DNA from: Myxococcota bacterium
GTDB taxonomy: Bacteria > Myxococcota_A > UBA796 > UBA9615 > JAKLKC01
Length of the DNA stretch: 64,000 nt
Assembly (NCBI GenBank): GCA_023150875.1
Contig: JAKLKC010000002.1
Span: 1-64,000, forward strand
Direction of reading: 5' to 3'
A model generated the notes under the pieces. That model saw only the letters and a program-made list of their open reading frames with translations, was not told the origin of the DNA and did not search any database. The translations under genes and the position numbers were made by a program. Each line of letters begins with the position of its first letter. Positions within the stretch are counted from its first letter, which is position 1. Of this stretch, positions 19,533 to 29,207 are shown piece after piece.

Positions 19533-19790
19533 TCAGGGCGACGCCGCCTCCACGGCGGCGCGGACCTCGTCCGGGGTGAGCCCCCGGACCTCGAACTCCT
19601 TGTCCCGGGAGGACTCCCCCCTCGCAAGCACCACGCGGGAGGGGGCGATCCCCAGCACCTCCTTCGCCAGCAGGCGCCGCACGGCCTCGTTGGCGGCCCC
19701 CTCCACCGGCGGAGCCCGCACCTTCACCCTCAGCGCACCGTCCACGACGCCCACGACCTCGTCCCGCCTCGCCCCGGGCTGCACGCGCAC
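19533..19790 (-). CDS. DUF167/YggU family protein
   Basis: MRVQPGARRDEVVGVVDGALRVKVRAPPVEGAANEAVRRLLAKEVLG. Confidence 0.9.
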   Translation of the reverse strand: MRVQPGARRDEVVGVVDGALRVKVRAPPVEGAANEAVRRLLAKEVLGIAPSRVVLARGESSRDKEFEVRGLTPDEVRAAVEAASP

Positions 19791-19849
19791 CCGCAGCCGG
19801 ACGCCGTCCGGGAACGGTCGGATCCAGGCGCCACCCCCCTCCGCCCCCT

Positions 19850-20422
19850 TCAGGGCCGGCCCCGGCGCCCGGTCCGGGCCGGGCGGGACGCCGTGGAGAG
19901 GGCCGCCCCCAGGGGCTCGCCGCCGGGGACGTCACCGCCGTCGCCGGACACGCTCCCCTCGGACGCCTCCTCGTCCTCCATCTCCATCACCTCCAGGAGG
20001 GTGCGGTGGACCTCCAGGGCGCTCCGCACCGCGGCGAGGTGGCGGGCCCGGATGGCCCCGAGGCGCTCGACCTCCTCCTGGAGCGCGTCCCTGCGGCGGC
20101 GCCACTCGGCCTCCACCTTCCCCGCCTCCAGGCGGGCCCCGGCCACGATCGCCTCCGCCTCCCGCTCGGCGTTGGCCTTCACGTCCGCGCTCACCTTGCG
20201 GGCCAGGATCAGGGTCTCCTTCAGGTCGCTCTCCTGCCCCCTCAGGGCCTCCACCTCCCGCTCCCGATGGGCCAGGTCGGTCTCCAGGGAGCGGACCCGC
20301 TTCAGCAACTCCTCCCAGTCCTCCCGGACCCTCTCCAGGAAGGCGTTCACCTCTTGGGGCTCATACCCGCGGAACGCCTGGGTGAAGGTCTTCTGGGCCA
20401 GGTCGATGGGGGCGATCTTCAT
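19850..20422 (-). CDS. DivIVA domain-containing protein
   Basis: MKIAPIDLAQKTFTQAFRGYEPQEVNAFLERVREDWEELL followed by coiled coil. Confidence 0.9.
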   Translation of the reverse strand: MKIAPIDLAQKTFTQAFRGYEPQEVNAFLERVREDWEELLKRVRSLETDLAHREREVEALRGQESDLKETLILARKVSADVKANAEREAEAIVAGARLEAGKVEAEWRRRRDALQEEVERLGAIRARHLAAVRSALEVHRTLLEVMEMEDEEASEGSVSGDGGDVPGGEPLGAALSTASRPARTGRRGRP

Positions 20423-20507
20423 CGGATCTCCGCTGCCCGGGCGCTCGCGCCCGGTGACGATGGGAAGGCTTCCCGGGGCCGGGTGGCGCGGCCCCGGCGG
20501 GCGAGGC

Positions 20508-22280
20508 TCAGGGTGCCGCCGTGGTCAGCCCCAGGCCCCCCTTGCGGGGATCCGCGGCCGCCACCGGCCGGTCCCCCCGCAGGTCGACGGCGGTGACCGC
20601 GGAGACGAAGGGATACGGGGCGATCCGGTGGCCCATGGCCTCGAGGGCCTGGCGGACGTCGGCGGGGATCCCCTCCTCGGCCCAGACCTCGTCCGGGGAC
20701 CACATGGCGTGGATCCGGGGGGCGGCGAGGGCGTCCTCCAGGCTCTGGCCCCCCTCCAGCACCCTCAGCAGCACCTGGAGCACCGAGGTGACGATGGTGG
20801 GGCCCCCGGACCCGCCGAGGGCCAGGACCACCTGTCCGTCCTTCAGGACCAGGGTGGGGCTCATGGAGCTGGCGGGGCGGGCGCCCGGGCGCAGGGCGTT
20901 GGCGGCGCTGGGGGCGAGCCCGAAGCGGTTGGGGGTGGGGCGGGCGGCGAAGTCGTCCATCTCGTCGTTCAGGAGGACCCCGGTCTCGGGCACCAGGAGG
21001 CCGCTGCCGAAGGGCAGGTTGACGGTGCTGGTGAGGGAACAGGCGCCGCCGCGGCCGTCGGTGGCCACCACGTTCGCCGTCCCCCCGCCCCCGGCCGGGA
21101 CCAGGGGGCCGGGGACCGGTGGGGCGCCGGGGAGGGTGCGGAGGCCCATCTCCCCGGGGGGCGCGGCCCCGGCGGGACGGATCCGGGCCGCCAGCGCGCG
21201 GACCCGGTCCGGGTCCAGCAGGTAGCCCACCGGCACGTCGGTGAAGGCCGGATCCCCGAGCCACGCGGCCCGGTCGGCGAAGGCGTGGTCCAGGGCCTCG
21301 GCGACGCGGTGGTACCATCCGGCCGTCCCGGGCGGCGGGGGAGGGCCCGACGCGGCGGCGTAAAGGGCCAGGGCCTCCAGCACCACCACGCCGCCCCCCG
21401 GCGGTGGGAACCCGAGGACGGTGTAGCCGTTCCAGGGGAGGGCAAGGGGGGTCCGCTCCGCGGGCGCGTAGGCGGCCATGTCCGCCTCCGACAGGGCCCC
21501 GCCGCCTGCGCCGGCCACCCGGGCCGCGGCCTCGGCGGCCGGACCGGAGGTCAGCGCCGCGGGGCCCTGCTCGCCGTAGGTCCGGAGGGTCGCGGCGAGG
21601 TCCGGCCGCGCCACCGTCCCCTCCCCGAGGGGAGCGCCGCCGGGCCAGAGCTGCTGGCCGAGCAGGCCCAGGCCGTCCCGCAGGGGCGCGGTCCGGCCCA
21701 GGAGGGACCTCTGGTAGGCCGTGGGCGTGAACCCCCGCTCCGCCAGCGCCGCGGCGGGGGCTGCGAGGGCGGAGAGGGGGAGGGCCCCCAGGCGGACCCG
21801 GAGGGCCTCCAGCCCGGCGGGCTCCCCCGGCACCGCCACCGCGGCCCCGCCCCGGACGGTGTCCAGGGCACCCTCGGCGCCGGGGGGCAGGGCGTAGCGG
21901 GCGGGGTCCGCCGCCGCGGGAGCGACCTCGCGGAAGTCCAGGGCGTAGGAGGCGCGGGCGGCGGGGTCCCAGCACAGGGCGAATCCGCCCCCGCCCAGCC
22001 CCGACGCCTGGGGGCTGGCGACCCCCATGGCCAGGGCCAGCGCGACGACCCCGTCGGCCGCGGTCGCGCCCGGCAGGCCCATGACCTCGAGCCCGGCCCG
22101 GGCGGCCTCGGGGTGGTCGGCGGCCACGGCACCGGCGGCGACGACGGCGGCGACGGGCTCGCGGGGCGGGATCGAGGCCGAAGGGGGCGCCCCGCGGGAG
22201 GCGGAGCAGCCGGCGAGGAGGGCGGCCAGGAGCGGCGCGGCGACCCGCGCGCGCGCCGGGGATCGGGCCGAGGGAGGCAT
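20508..22280 (-). CDS. ggt: Gamma-glutamyltransferase (lipoprotein-type signal)
   Basis: ATGVVALALAMGVASPQASGLGGGGF...GGTANVVATDGRGGACSLTSTVNLPFGSGLLVPETGVLLNDEMDDF. Confidence 0.92.
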   Translation of the reverse strand: MPPSARSPARARVAAPLLAALLAGCSASRGAPPSASIPPREPVAAVVAAGAVAADHPEAARAGLEVMGLPGATAADGVVALALAMGVASPQASGLGGGGFALCWDPAARASYALDFREVAPAAADPARYALPPGAEGALDTVRGGAAVAVPGEPAGLEALRVRLGALPLSALAAPAAALAERGFTPTAYQRSLLGRTAPLRDGLGLLGQQLWPGGAPLGEGTVARPDLAATLRTYGEQGPAALTSGPAAEAAARVAGAGGGALSEADMAAYAPAERTPLALPWNGYTVLGFPPPGGGVVVLEALALYAAASGPPPPPGTAGWYHRVAEALDHAFADRAAWLGDPAFTDVPVGYLLDPDRVRALAARIRPAGAAPPGEMGLRTLPGAPPVPGPLVPAGGGGTANVVATDGRGGACSLTSTVNLPFGSGLLVPETGVLLNDEMDDFAARPTPNRFGLAPSAANALRPGARPASSMSPTLVLKDGQVVLALGGSGGPTIVTSVLQVLLRVLEGGQSLEDALAAPRIHAMWSPDEVWAEEGIPADVRQALEAMGHRIAPYPFVSAVTAVDLRGDRPVAAADPRKGGLGLTTAAP

Positions 22281-22448
22281 CGGGGCACTCCGGGCGGTGT
22301 CTCGGGCCGCCGCCGAGCCGCGGGCGGGACGGCGGGGGCCGACGGGCCGCCATTATAGGCCCCTCCGGTGGGCTTGGGCCCTTCGGGCACGGGCTCCCGC
22401 GGTTCTGGTATCCTCCCGGCGGGGTTGGGCGGGGGTCGTTCCCCGAAA

Positions 22449-24605
22449 ATGAAGATCCACTTCGCTCTCATCGCCATGCTCTTCCTCGCCGGGGGCTGCG
22501 CCGAGGAGGCCGCGGACGACGACGCGGCGGCGGACGACGATTCCGGTACCGACGACGACACGGTGCCGGACGACGACTCCGCGGCCGACGACGACACGGC
22601 TCCGGACGACGACACGGCGCCGGACGACGACTCCGCTTCCGATGACGACTCCGCGGCCGACGACGATTCTGCCCCGGACGACGACACCACTCCCGATCCG
22701 GTTGTCACCGACCGGGACGGCGACGGCCACGACGCCATCGAGCACGGGGGAGACGACTGCGACGACTTCGACGCCTGGACCTATCCCGGCGCCCCGGAGG
22801 TGTGCGACTTCGCACATGCGGACAACGACTGCGACGGGGTCGGCGACCTGGACACCGACGCGGACGGCGACGGCCTGGCGGTCTGCGACGACTGCGACGA
22901 CGCCGATCCCACCCGCAACGGCCTGGCGGAGGAGGTCTGCGACGGGATCGACAACAACTGCGACGGCCTGGTGGACGAGGACCAGGACATGGACGGGCAC
23001 GCGGCCTGCGACGACTGCGACAACCGCAGCCCCCTGCGCTACCCCGGCGCGTTCGAGGCGTGCGACGGCATCGACAACGACTGCGACGAAGAGGTGGACG
23101 GGGACGTGGACTTCGATGGCTTCGACGCCTGCGAGGACTGCCGCCCCCTCGATCCCTACGCCTGGCCCGGGGCTCCCGAGACCTGCGACGGCGTGGACAA
23201 CGACTGCGACGGGCTCCTGGACGAGGACGACCCGGACTTCGCCACGGACGCCGACGGCGACGGGGTGCTCTCCCGGGGGTGCGGCGGGGACGACTGCGAC
23301 GACACCTGGGCGGCGACCTGGCCCGGCGCTCCCGAGGTGTGCGACGGCCGGGACAACGACTGCGACGGCAGCACCGACAACGACAAGGACGGCGACGGCC
23401 ACGGAGCCTGCGAGGACTGCGACATCGCCGACCCCGAGGTGTACGACGGGGGGCCGGAGTCCTGCGACGGCAAGGACAACGACTGCGACGGCGTGGTGGA
23501 CGGCGATCAGGACGGGGACGGCTACGGCGCCTGCGAGGACTGCGACTTCGCCGACCCCGACGTGAACGCCGGCCTGCCGGAGTTCTGCGACGGCAAGGAC
23601 AACAACTGCGACGGCGTGGTGGACGCCGACGACCCCACGGTGGACGGCGACCAGGACGACGACGGCGACCTCTCGGCCCTGTGCGGCGGGGATGACTGCG
23701 ACGACACCGATCCGGCGATGCACGGCCTCGACACCGACGGCGACGGGCAGAGCGCCTGCGCCGGCGACTGCGACGACCTCGATCCCACCGTCAACACCAC
23801 GGACCTGGACGGCGACGGGATCCCCGCCTGCGAGGGGGACTGCGACGACTCCGATCCCGACGTGTACCCCTATGCGTGGGAGGAGCCCTCCGACGGGATC
23901 GACAACGACTGCGACGGCCTCGTCGACGGGGCGGACGGCGATCCCGTCTCGCTGTTCTCGTTCGGGGACGATTCGTCGGGGGTAATGGCTTTCACCGGGG
24001 GCTTCACCTTCCCCTTCTGCGGCACGGAGTGGACCCAGGCCTACGCGATCTCCAACGGCCGCATCACCTTCGGGGGGGCGGACACCGACTACTCCGAGAG
24101 CGCCACCGAGTTCCTCGGCACCACCTACCGGGACAGCGTCGCGGGCTGGTGGGACGACCTCACCGGCACCGCGGGGACCATCGCATGGGTCCAGCACGCG
24201 GACGCCGCTGCGCTCCACTTCCGGGGGGTCTCCGAGCTCTCCCCCACCAACTCGAACACCTTCGCCATCGTCCTCAGGGCCGACGGCCGGATCTCCCTCC
24301 ACTACGGGGCGGTGGCGGCGGTGGACGGGATCGCCGGCTGGAGCTGCACCCCCGGCGGAACGGTCCCGGAGACCGACCTGACCGCGGCCGCGGTCCCCAT
24401 CGGCGCCGCGGGGATCGGCATGGGGACCGAGGACGCGGTGTACGAGTCGTTCACCGGGACCGGAGCGGACTCCGGGGACCTGGACGACCGGGGCTTCCTG
24501 TTCTGCGTCAACTCGGGGGAGGACCTGGACGGGGACGGCTGGACCGGGAGGTGCGGCGACTGCGACGACGGCGACGCCGCCACCTACCCGGGTTCGGGCT
24601 GCTGA
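22449..24605 (+). CDS. Lipoprotein with Asp-rich linker, MopE-like metal-binding repeats and C-terminal beta domain
   Basis: MKIHFALIAMLFLAGGC lipobox; about 10 xxxDDD units; repeats of type CDGxDNDCDGxvD...DGDGxxACEDCD; C-terminal FTFPFCGTEWTQAYAISNGRITFGG domain. Confidence 0.85.
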   Translation: MKIHFALIAMLFLAGGCAEEAADDDAAADDDSGTDDDTVPDDDSAADDDTAPDDDTAPDDDSASDDDSAADDDSAPDDDTTPDPVVTDRDGDGHDAIEHGGDDCDDFDAWTYPGAPEVCDFAHADNDCDGVGDLDTDADGDGLAVCDDCDDADPTRNGLAEEVCDGIDNNCDGLVDEDQDMDGHAACDDCDNRSPLRYPGAFEACDGIDNDCDEEVDGDVDFDGFDACEDCRPLDPYAWPGAPETCDGVDNDCDGLLDEDDPDFATDADGDGVLSRGCGGDDCDDTWAATWPGAPEVCDGRDNDCDGSTDNDKDGDGHGACEDCDIADPEVYDGGPESCDGKDNDCDGVVDGDQDGDGYGACEDCDFADPDVNAGLPEFCDGKDNNCDGVVDADDPTVDGDQDDDGDLSALCGGDDCDDTDPAMHGLDTDGDGQSACAGDCDDLDPTVNTTDLDGDGIPACEGDCDDSDPDVYPYAWEEPSDGIDNDCDGLVDGADGDPVSLFSFGDDSSGVMAFTGGFTFPFCGTEWTQAYAISNGRITFGGADTDYSESATEFLGTTYRDSVAGWWDDLTGTAGTIAWVQHADAAALHFRGVSELSPTNSNTFAIVLRADGRISLHYGAVAAVDGIAGWSCTPGGTVPETDLTAAAVPIGAAGIGMGTEDAVYESFTGTGADSGDLDDRGFLFCVNSGEDLDGDGWTGRCGDCDDGDAATYPGSGC

Positions 24606-24768
24606 GGGGGAACCCACCGGCGTCCTCCTACTGCTCCTGGACGGCATCTTTCGGGTGGGCGGGCTTGCCCGCGGACCGTCGAAGATGTCAGGATCCCGTC
24701 AACGATGCGTCGCGCACCCGCGGGCGGGGTGGCGGCGGCCGCGGCATGCGCCGCCGGGGGTCACCAGG

Positions 24769-27654
24769 ATGAGCAGGACGCACGCAGTTTCCTCGTGGTG
24801 GCGGGCGCTTTGCCTCGGGTCGTCGCTGGCGGTGCTGGCGGCGCTGGCGGGATGCGAGGCCCCCGATCCCGAAGACGACGACTCCACCGAGGACGACGAC
24901 ACGGCGCCGGACGACGACTCGACGCCGGACGACGACACCGCCCCGGACGACGACACCGCCCCCGACGACGACACCACGCCCGACGACGACACAACCCCGC
25001 CCGCCGACGCCGACGGGGATGGCTATACCACCCAGGACGGCGACTGCGACGACACCCGCGACTGGATCCATCCCGGAGCGGTGGAGATCTGCGACGGCAC
25101 CGACACGGACTGCGACGGGATCACGCCGGGAACCGAGGTCGACTCCGACGGGGACGGCAGCTCCCCCTGCGGGGGGGACTGCGACGACTCCGACCCCGGG
25201 GTCAACCTCTTCGCCGAGGAAGTCTGCGACGGCAAGGACACCGACTGCCAGGGGGGGCTCGCCTCCGACGAGGTCGACGGCGATGGCGACGGACTGATCC
25301 CCTGTCTCGGGGACTGCGACGACGCCGACGCGGCTGTCATCCCCGGGATCCCCGAGGCGTGCGACGGAGTCGACACCAACTGCGACGGGATCACCCTCCC
25401 GGACGAGTCCGACGCCGACGGGGACGGCTCCCGGGTGTGCGGGGGCGACTGCGACGACGCCGACCCGACGGTTTACGGGGGCGCCGCGGAGCTCTGTGAC
25501 GGCCTCGACCAGGACTGCGATGGTCTCGCGGCGGGGGAGGCCGACGGGGACGGCGACGGGGTGAGGGTGTGCGCCGGGGACTGCGACGACGCCCGGGCGG
25601 ACGTCGCGCCGGGGCGGACCGAGGCGTGCGACGGGGTGGACAACGACTGCGACGACGCGGTGGACGCCAGCGAATGGGACGCCGACGGCGACGGCGTGCG
25701 GATCTGCGCCGGCGACTGCGACGACGCCGATCCCGAGCGGGCCGCCGGCTTCGCCGAGTCCTGCGACGGGGTGGACAACGACTGCAGCGGATCGATCCCC
25801 GCGGACGAGGCGGACGCCGACGCCGACGGAGCGAGGGTGTGCGCCGGGGACTGTGCCGACGGCGACGCCTCGCGACATCCGGGAGCGGACGAGGGCTGCG
25901 ACGGCCTGGACACCGATTGCGACGGCGCCACCCCCGGCGGGGAGCTGGACGGGGATGGCGACGGGCTGGCGGAGTGCCAGGGGGACTGTGACGACGACCG
26001 GGCGGAGGTGCTGCCCGGGGCCGTCGAAGGGTGCGATGGCGTCGACACCGACTGCGACGGGGTCGTCCCGGCGGAAGAGACCGACGGCGACGGCGATGGG
26101 ACGTCGCCGTGCTCCGGCGACTGCGATGACGCGGAGCCCTTGATCCATCCCGACGCGGGCGAGGTCTGCAACGCCGTGGACGACGACTGCGACGGCATGG
26201 TCCCCGGCACCGAGCTGGACGGGGACGGCGACGGGCTGGCGGAGTGCCAGGGGGACTGCGACGACGCCCGAGCGGAGGTGCTGCCCGGGGCGGACGAGAC
26301 CTGCGACGGCGCCGACACCGACTGCGACGGGGCGATCCCCCCGGAGGAGGCCGACGAGGACGGCGACGGGGCCCGGGTGTGCGGCGGCGACTGCGACGAC
26401 CTGAGCGCCGCGGTGGGGCCCGCCGCCCCGGAGGCGTGCGACGGGCTCGACACCGACTGCGACGGCGACGTGCCGGCGGACGAGGCCGATGCCGACGCCG
26501 ACGGGGTGCGGATCTGCGCCGGGGACTGCGACGACGCGGATCCGGGGCGGAACCCCGGGGCGGCGGAGGCCTGCGACGGCCTGGACACCGACTGCGACGG
26601 GGCCGTCCCCACGGACGAAGAGGACGGGGACGGCGACGGGGTCCGGGGATGCGACGGGGACTGCGACGACGCCGATCCCGAGGTGAGTCCCGTCGCCGCG
26701 GAGCTCTGCAACCACGTCGACGACGACTGCGACGCCCTGGTGGACGCCGACGACCCCGACACCGAGCTGGACCTGGACGCCGACGGGGACGTGCAGGTGG
26801 AGTGCGGCGGGGGGGACTGCGACGACGAGGACCCCGCCGTCAACGGGCTGGACGCCGACCTCGACGGGTACCCCACGTGCTGGGGGGACTGCGACGACAC
26901 CCAGGAGGACGTCTTCCCCTACGCCTTCGAGGCGACCGACGGGATCGACAACGACTGCGACGGCATGACGGACGGCGCCGACACCGACGCCGTGTACTAC
27001 CTGACCCTGAGCGACGACTCCGCCGCTTCGGTCTCCTTCGGGAGCTGGCGCTACTCCTTCTGCGGCGCCGAGTGGTCCTCGGTCAACGTGGTGTCCAACG
27101 GGCGCCTCCAGTTCGGCGGCTACTCCACCACCTACTCCGAGACCGTCGCCGAGTTCGTCGGAGCTACCTATTACGAGTCCATCGCCCCGTGGTGGGACGA
27201 CATGTACCCCCCGTCCGGGGCGGTGGCCTACGTCCAGTACCCCGACGCCTTCGGCGTCTACTACCTGAGCGTGGGCCAGTGCTGCGGCACCGACGACAAC
27301 AACTTCTCGGTGGTGCTGCTCGGGGACGGGCGCGCCCATGTCTCCTACGGGAACATGGAGTCCAACGACGGCATCGCGGGCTGGAGCTGCACCACCGGGG
27401 ACGACCCCGGCGAGACCGACCTGACCGCCGCGGCGGACGACCGGCTGCCCACGGCGCTGGGGATCGGCCAGGGCACCGAGGACGCCTACTACGAGCTGTT
27501 CGACGGAGGGGGCGGCGGGTCCAACGACCTGGAACACCAGGGCTTCGTCTACTGCATGGACTCGGGCGAGGACCTCGACGGCGACGGCTGGACGGGGGCC
27601 TGCGGCGACTGCGACGACACCGACGCCGCCGTCCGGCCCGGCGCGGGCTGCTGA
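24769..27654 (+). CDS. Lipoprotein with Asp-rich linker, MopE-like repeats and C-terminal beta domain (paralogue of previous gene)
   Basis: SLAVLAALAGC lipobox; about 7 xxxDDD units; repeats CDGxDTDCDGxxPxxEADxDGDGxRxCxGDCDDADP; C-terminal WRYSFCGAEWSSVNVVSNGRLQFGGYSTTYSE. Confidence 0.85.
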   Translation: MSRTHAVSSWWRALCLGSSLAVLAALAGCEAPDPEDDDSTEDDDTAPDDDSTPDDDTAPDDDTAPDDDTTPDDDTTPPADADGDGYTTQDGDCDDTRDWIHPGAVEICDGTDTDCDGITPGTEVDSDGDGSSPCGGDCDDSDPGVNLFAEEVCDGKDTDCQGGLASDEVDGDGDGLIPCLGDCDDADAAVIPGIPEACDGVDTNCDGITLPDESDADGDGSRVCGGDCDDADPTVYGGAAELCDGLDQDCDGLAAGEADGDGDGVRVCAGDCDDARADVAPGRTEACDGVDNDCDDAVDASEWDADGDGVRICAGDCDDADPERAAGFAESCDGVDNDCSGSIPADEADADADGARVCAGDCADGDASRHPGADEGCDGLDTDCDGATPGGELDGDGDGLAECQGDCDDDRAEVLPGAVEGCDGVDTDCDGVVPAEETDGDGDGTSPCSGDCDDAEPLIHPDAGEVCNAVDDDCDGMVPGTELDGDGDGLAECQGDCDDARAEVLPGADETCDGADTDCDGAIPPEEADEDGDGARVCGGDCDDLSAAVGPAAPEACDGLDTDCDGDVPADEADADADGVRICAGDCDDADPGRNPGAAEACDGLDTDCDGAVPTDEEDGDGDGVRGCDGDCDDADPEVSPVAAELCNHVDDDCDALVDADDPDTELDLDADGDVQVECGGGDCDDEDPAVNGLDADLDGYPTCWGDCDDTQEDVFPYAFEATDGIDNDCDGMTDGADTDAVYYLTLSDDSAASVSFGSWRYSFCGAEWSSVNVVSNGRLQFGGYSTTYSETVAEFVGATYYESIAPWWDDMYPPSGAVAYVQYPDAFGVYYLSVGQCCGTDDNNFSVVLLGDGRAHVSYGNMESNDGIAGWSCTTGDDPGETDLTAAADDRLPTALGIGQGTEDAYYELFDGGGGGSNDLEHQGFVYCMDSGEDLDGDGWTGACGDCDDTDAAVRPGAGC

Positions 27655-27980
27655 TCCGCTCTGCCTAGACCTTCCCGCTGGCCCCCCGGGCCGCCCCGAG
27701 CCCCTCCTCCCCCGGGCGCCCACCCCGGATCCCCGGGGGCGGTGGGCGGTGGGCGGTGGTCTGCACCCAAGCTGCACAGGTCGTGCATCGCGGATGCGCA
27801 GGGGGGCCCCCGGCGCGCGGCCCCCAGGGCGGGGGCGAGGGGTGCCCCGACCCCCCGAGGGGCCCCCCGGGCCGCGGCCGGGGCCGCTGGCACGGGCCGT
27901 GAAGCGGACCTGCACCATGGCGGGCCAGGCCCGCCGACCCGCGGCCGGAGAGGCGCCCGGCCGGGGCATCCTCCCCCAAC

Positions 27981-28016
27981 GACCTCCCGTGGCCAATGAC
28001 GTGTCCGCGGGAGGTC
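27981..28016. promoter_or_regulatory. Inverted repeat/hairpin GACCTCCCGTGG - 12 nt - CCGCGGGAGGTC
   Basis: 12-bp stem (one G.U/mismatch) read directly; upstream of the MCE gene promoter region; no T-run. Confidence 0.6.
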
Positions 28017-28085
28017 ACTATTCCCCCACCCCGTCCGGTCGCCCCGCCCCGCCCCGTCCCTCACCCCGGAGCCCCGGGTGCCCCG

Positions 28086-28094
28086 TGCTATACT
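28086..28094 (+). promoter_or_regulatory. Putative extended -10 element TGCTATACT
   Basis: TGnTATAMT-like in otherwise GC-only DNA, 26 nt upstream of the TTG start at 28120. Confidence 0.5.
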
Positions 28095-28119
28095 CGGCCG
28101 CCGCCCCGGAGGATGCCGC

Positions 28120-29190
28120 TTGGAGACCAATCGCTCGGTGGAGCTGAAGGTGGGCCTGTTCGTCCTGATCGGGCTCGGCCTGCTGTTCGCGGCGATCTTC
28201 GCCCTCGGCGAAGAGGACTCGATGTTCGAGCGCACCTACACCCTGCACACCTCGTTCGCCGACGTCGGGGGGCTGCGAGACGGCGCCACCGTCCAGGTCG
28301 CCGGGATGAACGCCGGCTTGGTGCGGAACATCCGCTTCTCCGACGACCCCTCCAACCCCGAGCTCCAGGTGGACCTGGAGCTGGCGGTGCGCTTCCAGGA
28401 GCGGATCCGGAAGGACTCCCTCGCCACCGTCGCCACTCAGGGGGTGCTCGGGGACCGCTACATCAACGTCACCGTCGGATCGCCGTCCCAGCCGGTCCTG
28501 GGGGACGGAGACTGGATCGAGCGGAAGCCGGGCGGGGACCTGATGGGGAGCCTCCAGGGGATCGCCGACCAGATCGGGGGTGCCCTCTCCAGCGAGGACG
28601 GCCAGGTGGCGGGCAAGTCCCTGGTGGAGATCCTGGTGTCCGTCCGCAACGTCCTGCGGGAGGTGGAGGAGGGCAAGGGGCTGATCCACCACCTGGTGTA
28701 CGAGGAGGGCCCCTCCCAGAAGGTCGACGCCGTGCTGGCCAGCGTCGAGGGGACGGTCCGCTCCCTGGAGCGGGCGATCGCCGCGGTCGAGAGGGGGGAC
28801 GGCACCGCCCACGCCCTGATCTACGGGAGCGACGGCAAGGAGCTTCTCGCCCGGCTGAACAGCGCGTCGGGGCGCCTCGACGGCCTCCTGGCGGACGTCA
28901 AGGACCAGAAGGGCCTGATGCACGCCCTGATCTACGAGGACCCCAAGGCGGGCACGCTGATCGCGAACCTGGACGCGGCGAGCCGGGACCTGCGGGACGT
29001 CGTCGCCGCCGTCAAGAAGGGGGAGGGGACCATCGGCGGCCTCGTCGCCGACCCCACGATCTACGAAGACCTCAAGACGCTGATCGGCCGCGCCGAGCGG
29101 AACAAGCTGCTCAAGGCGTTCATCCGGGCCAACATCTCGGCGAACGAGAGGTCCGAGGGGATCGGCGCGCCCACCGGGACGGGGCGCTAG
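28120..29190 (+). CDS. MlaD/MCE family protein
   Basis: TTG start after GGAGG; LETNRSVELKVGLFVLIGLGLLFAAIFALG...FADVGGLRDGATVQVAGMNAGLVRNIRF. Confidence 0.85.
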   Translation: METNRSVELKVGLFVLIGLGLLFAAIFALGEEDSMFERTYTLHTSFADVGGLRDGATVQVAGMNAGLVRNIRFSDDPSNPELQVDLELAVRFQERIRKDSLATVATQGVLGDRYINVTVGSPSQPVLGDGDWIERKPGGDLMGSLQGIADQIGGALSSEDGQVAGKSLVEILVSVRNVLREVEEGKGLIHHLVYEEGPSQKVDAVLASVEGTVRSLERAIAAVERGDGTAHALIYGSDGKELLARLNSASGRLDGLLADVKDQKGLMHALIYEDPKAGTLIANLDAASRDLRDVVAAVKKGEGTIGGLVADPTIYEDLKTLIGRAERNKLLKAFIRANISANERSEGIGAPTGTGR

Positions 29191-29207
29191 GCGGCGCCGG
29201 GCTCCGG

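Noticed and set aside
27737-27757. GGGCGGTG triple tandem repeat
   Set aside because: Too short and composition-driven to claim a specific element
24688-27996. 1102-aa minus-strand ORF
   Set aside because: Antisense shadow of the second MopE-like gene, same GTC/GTG artefact
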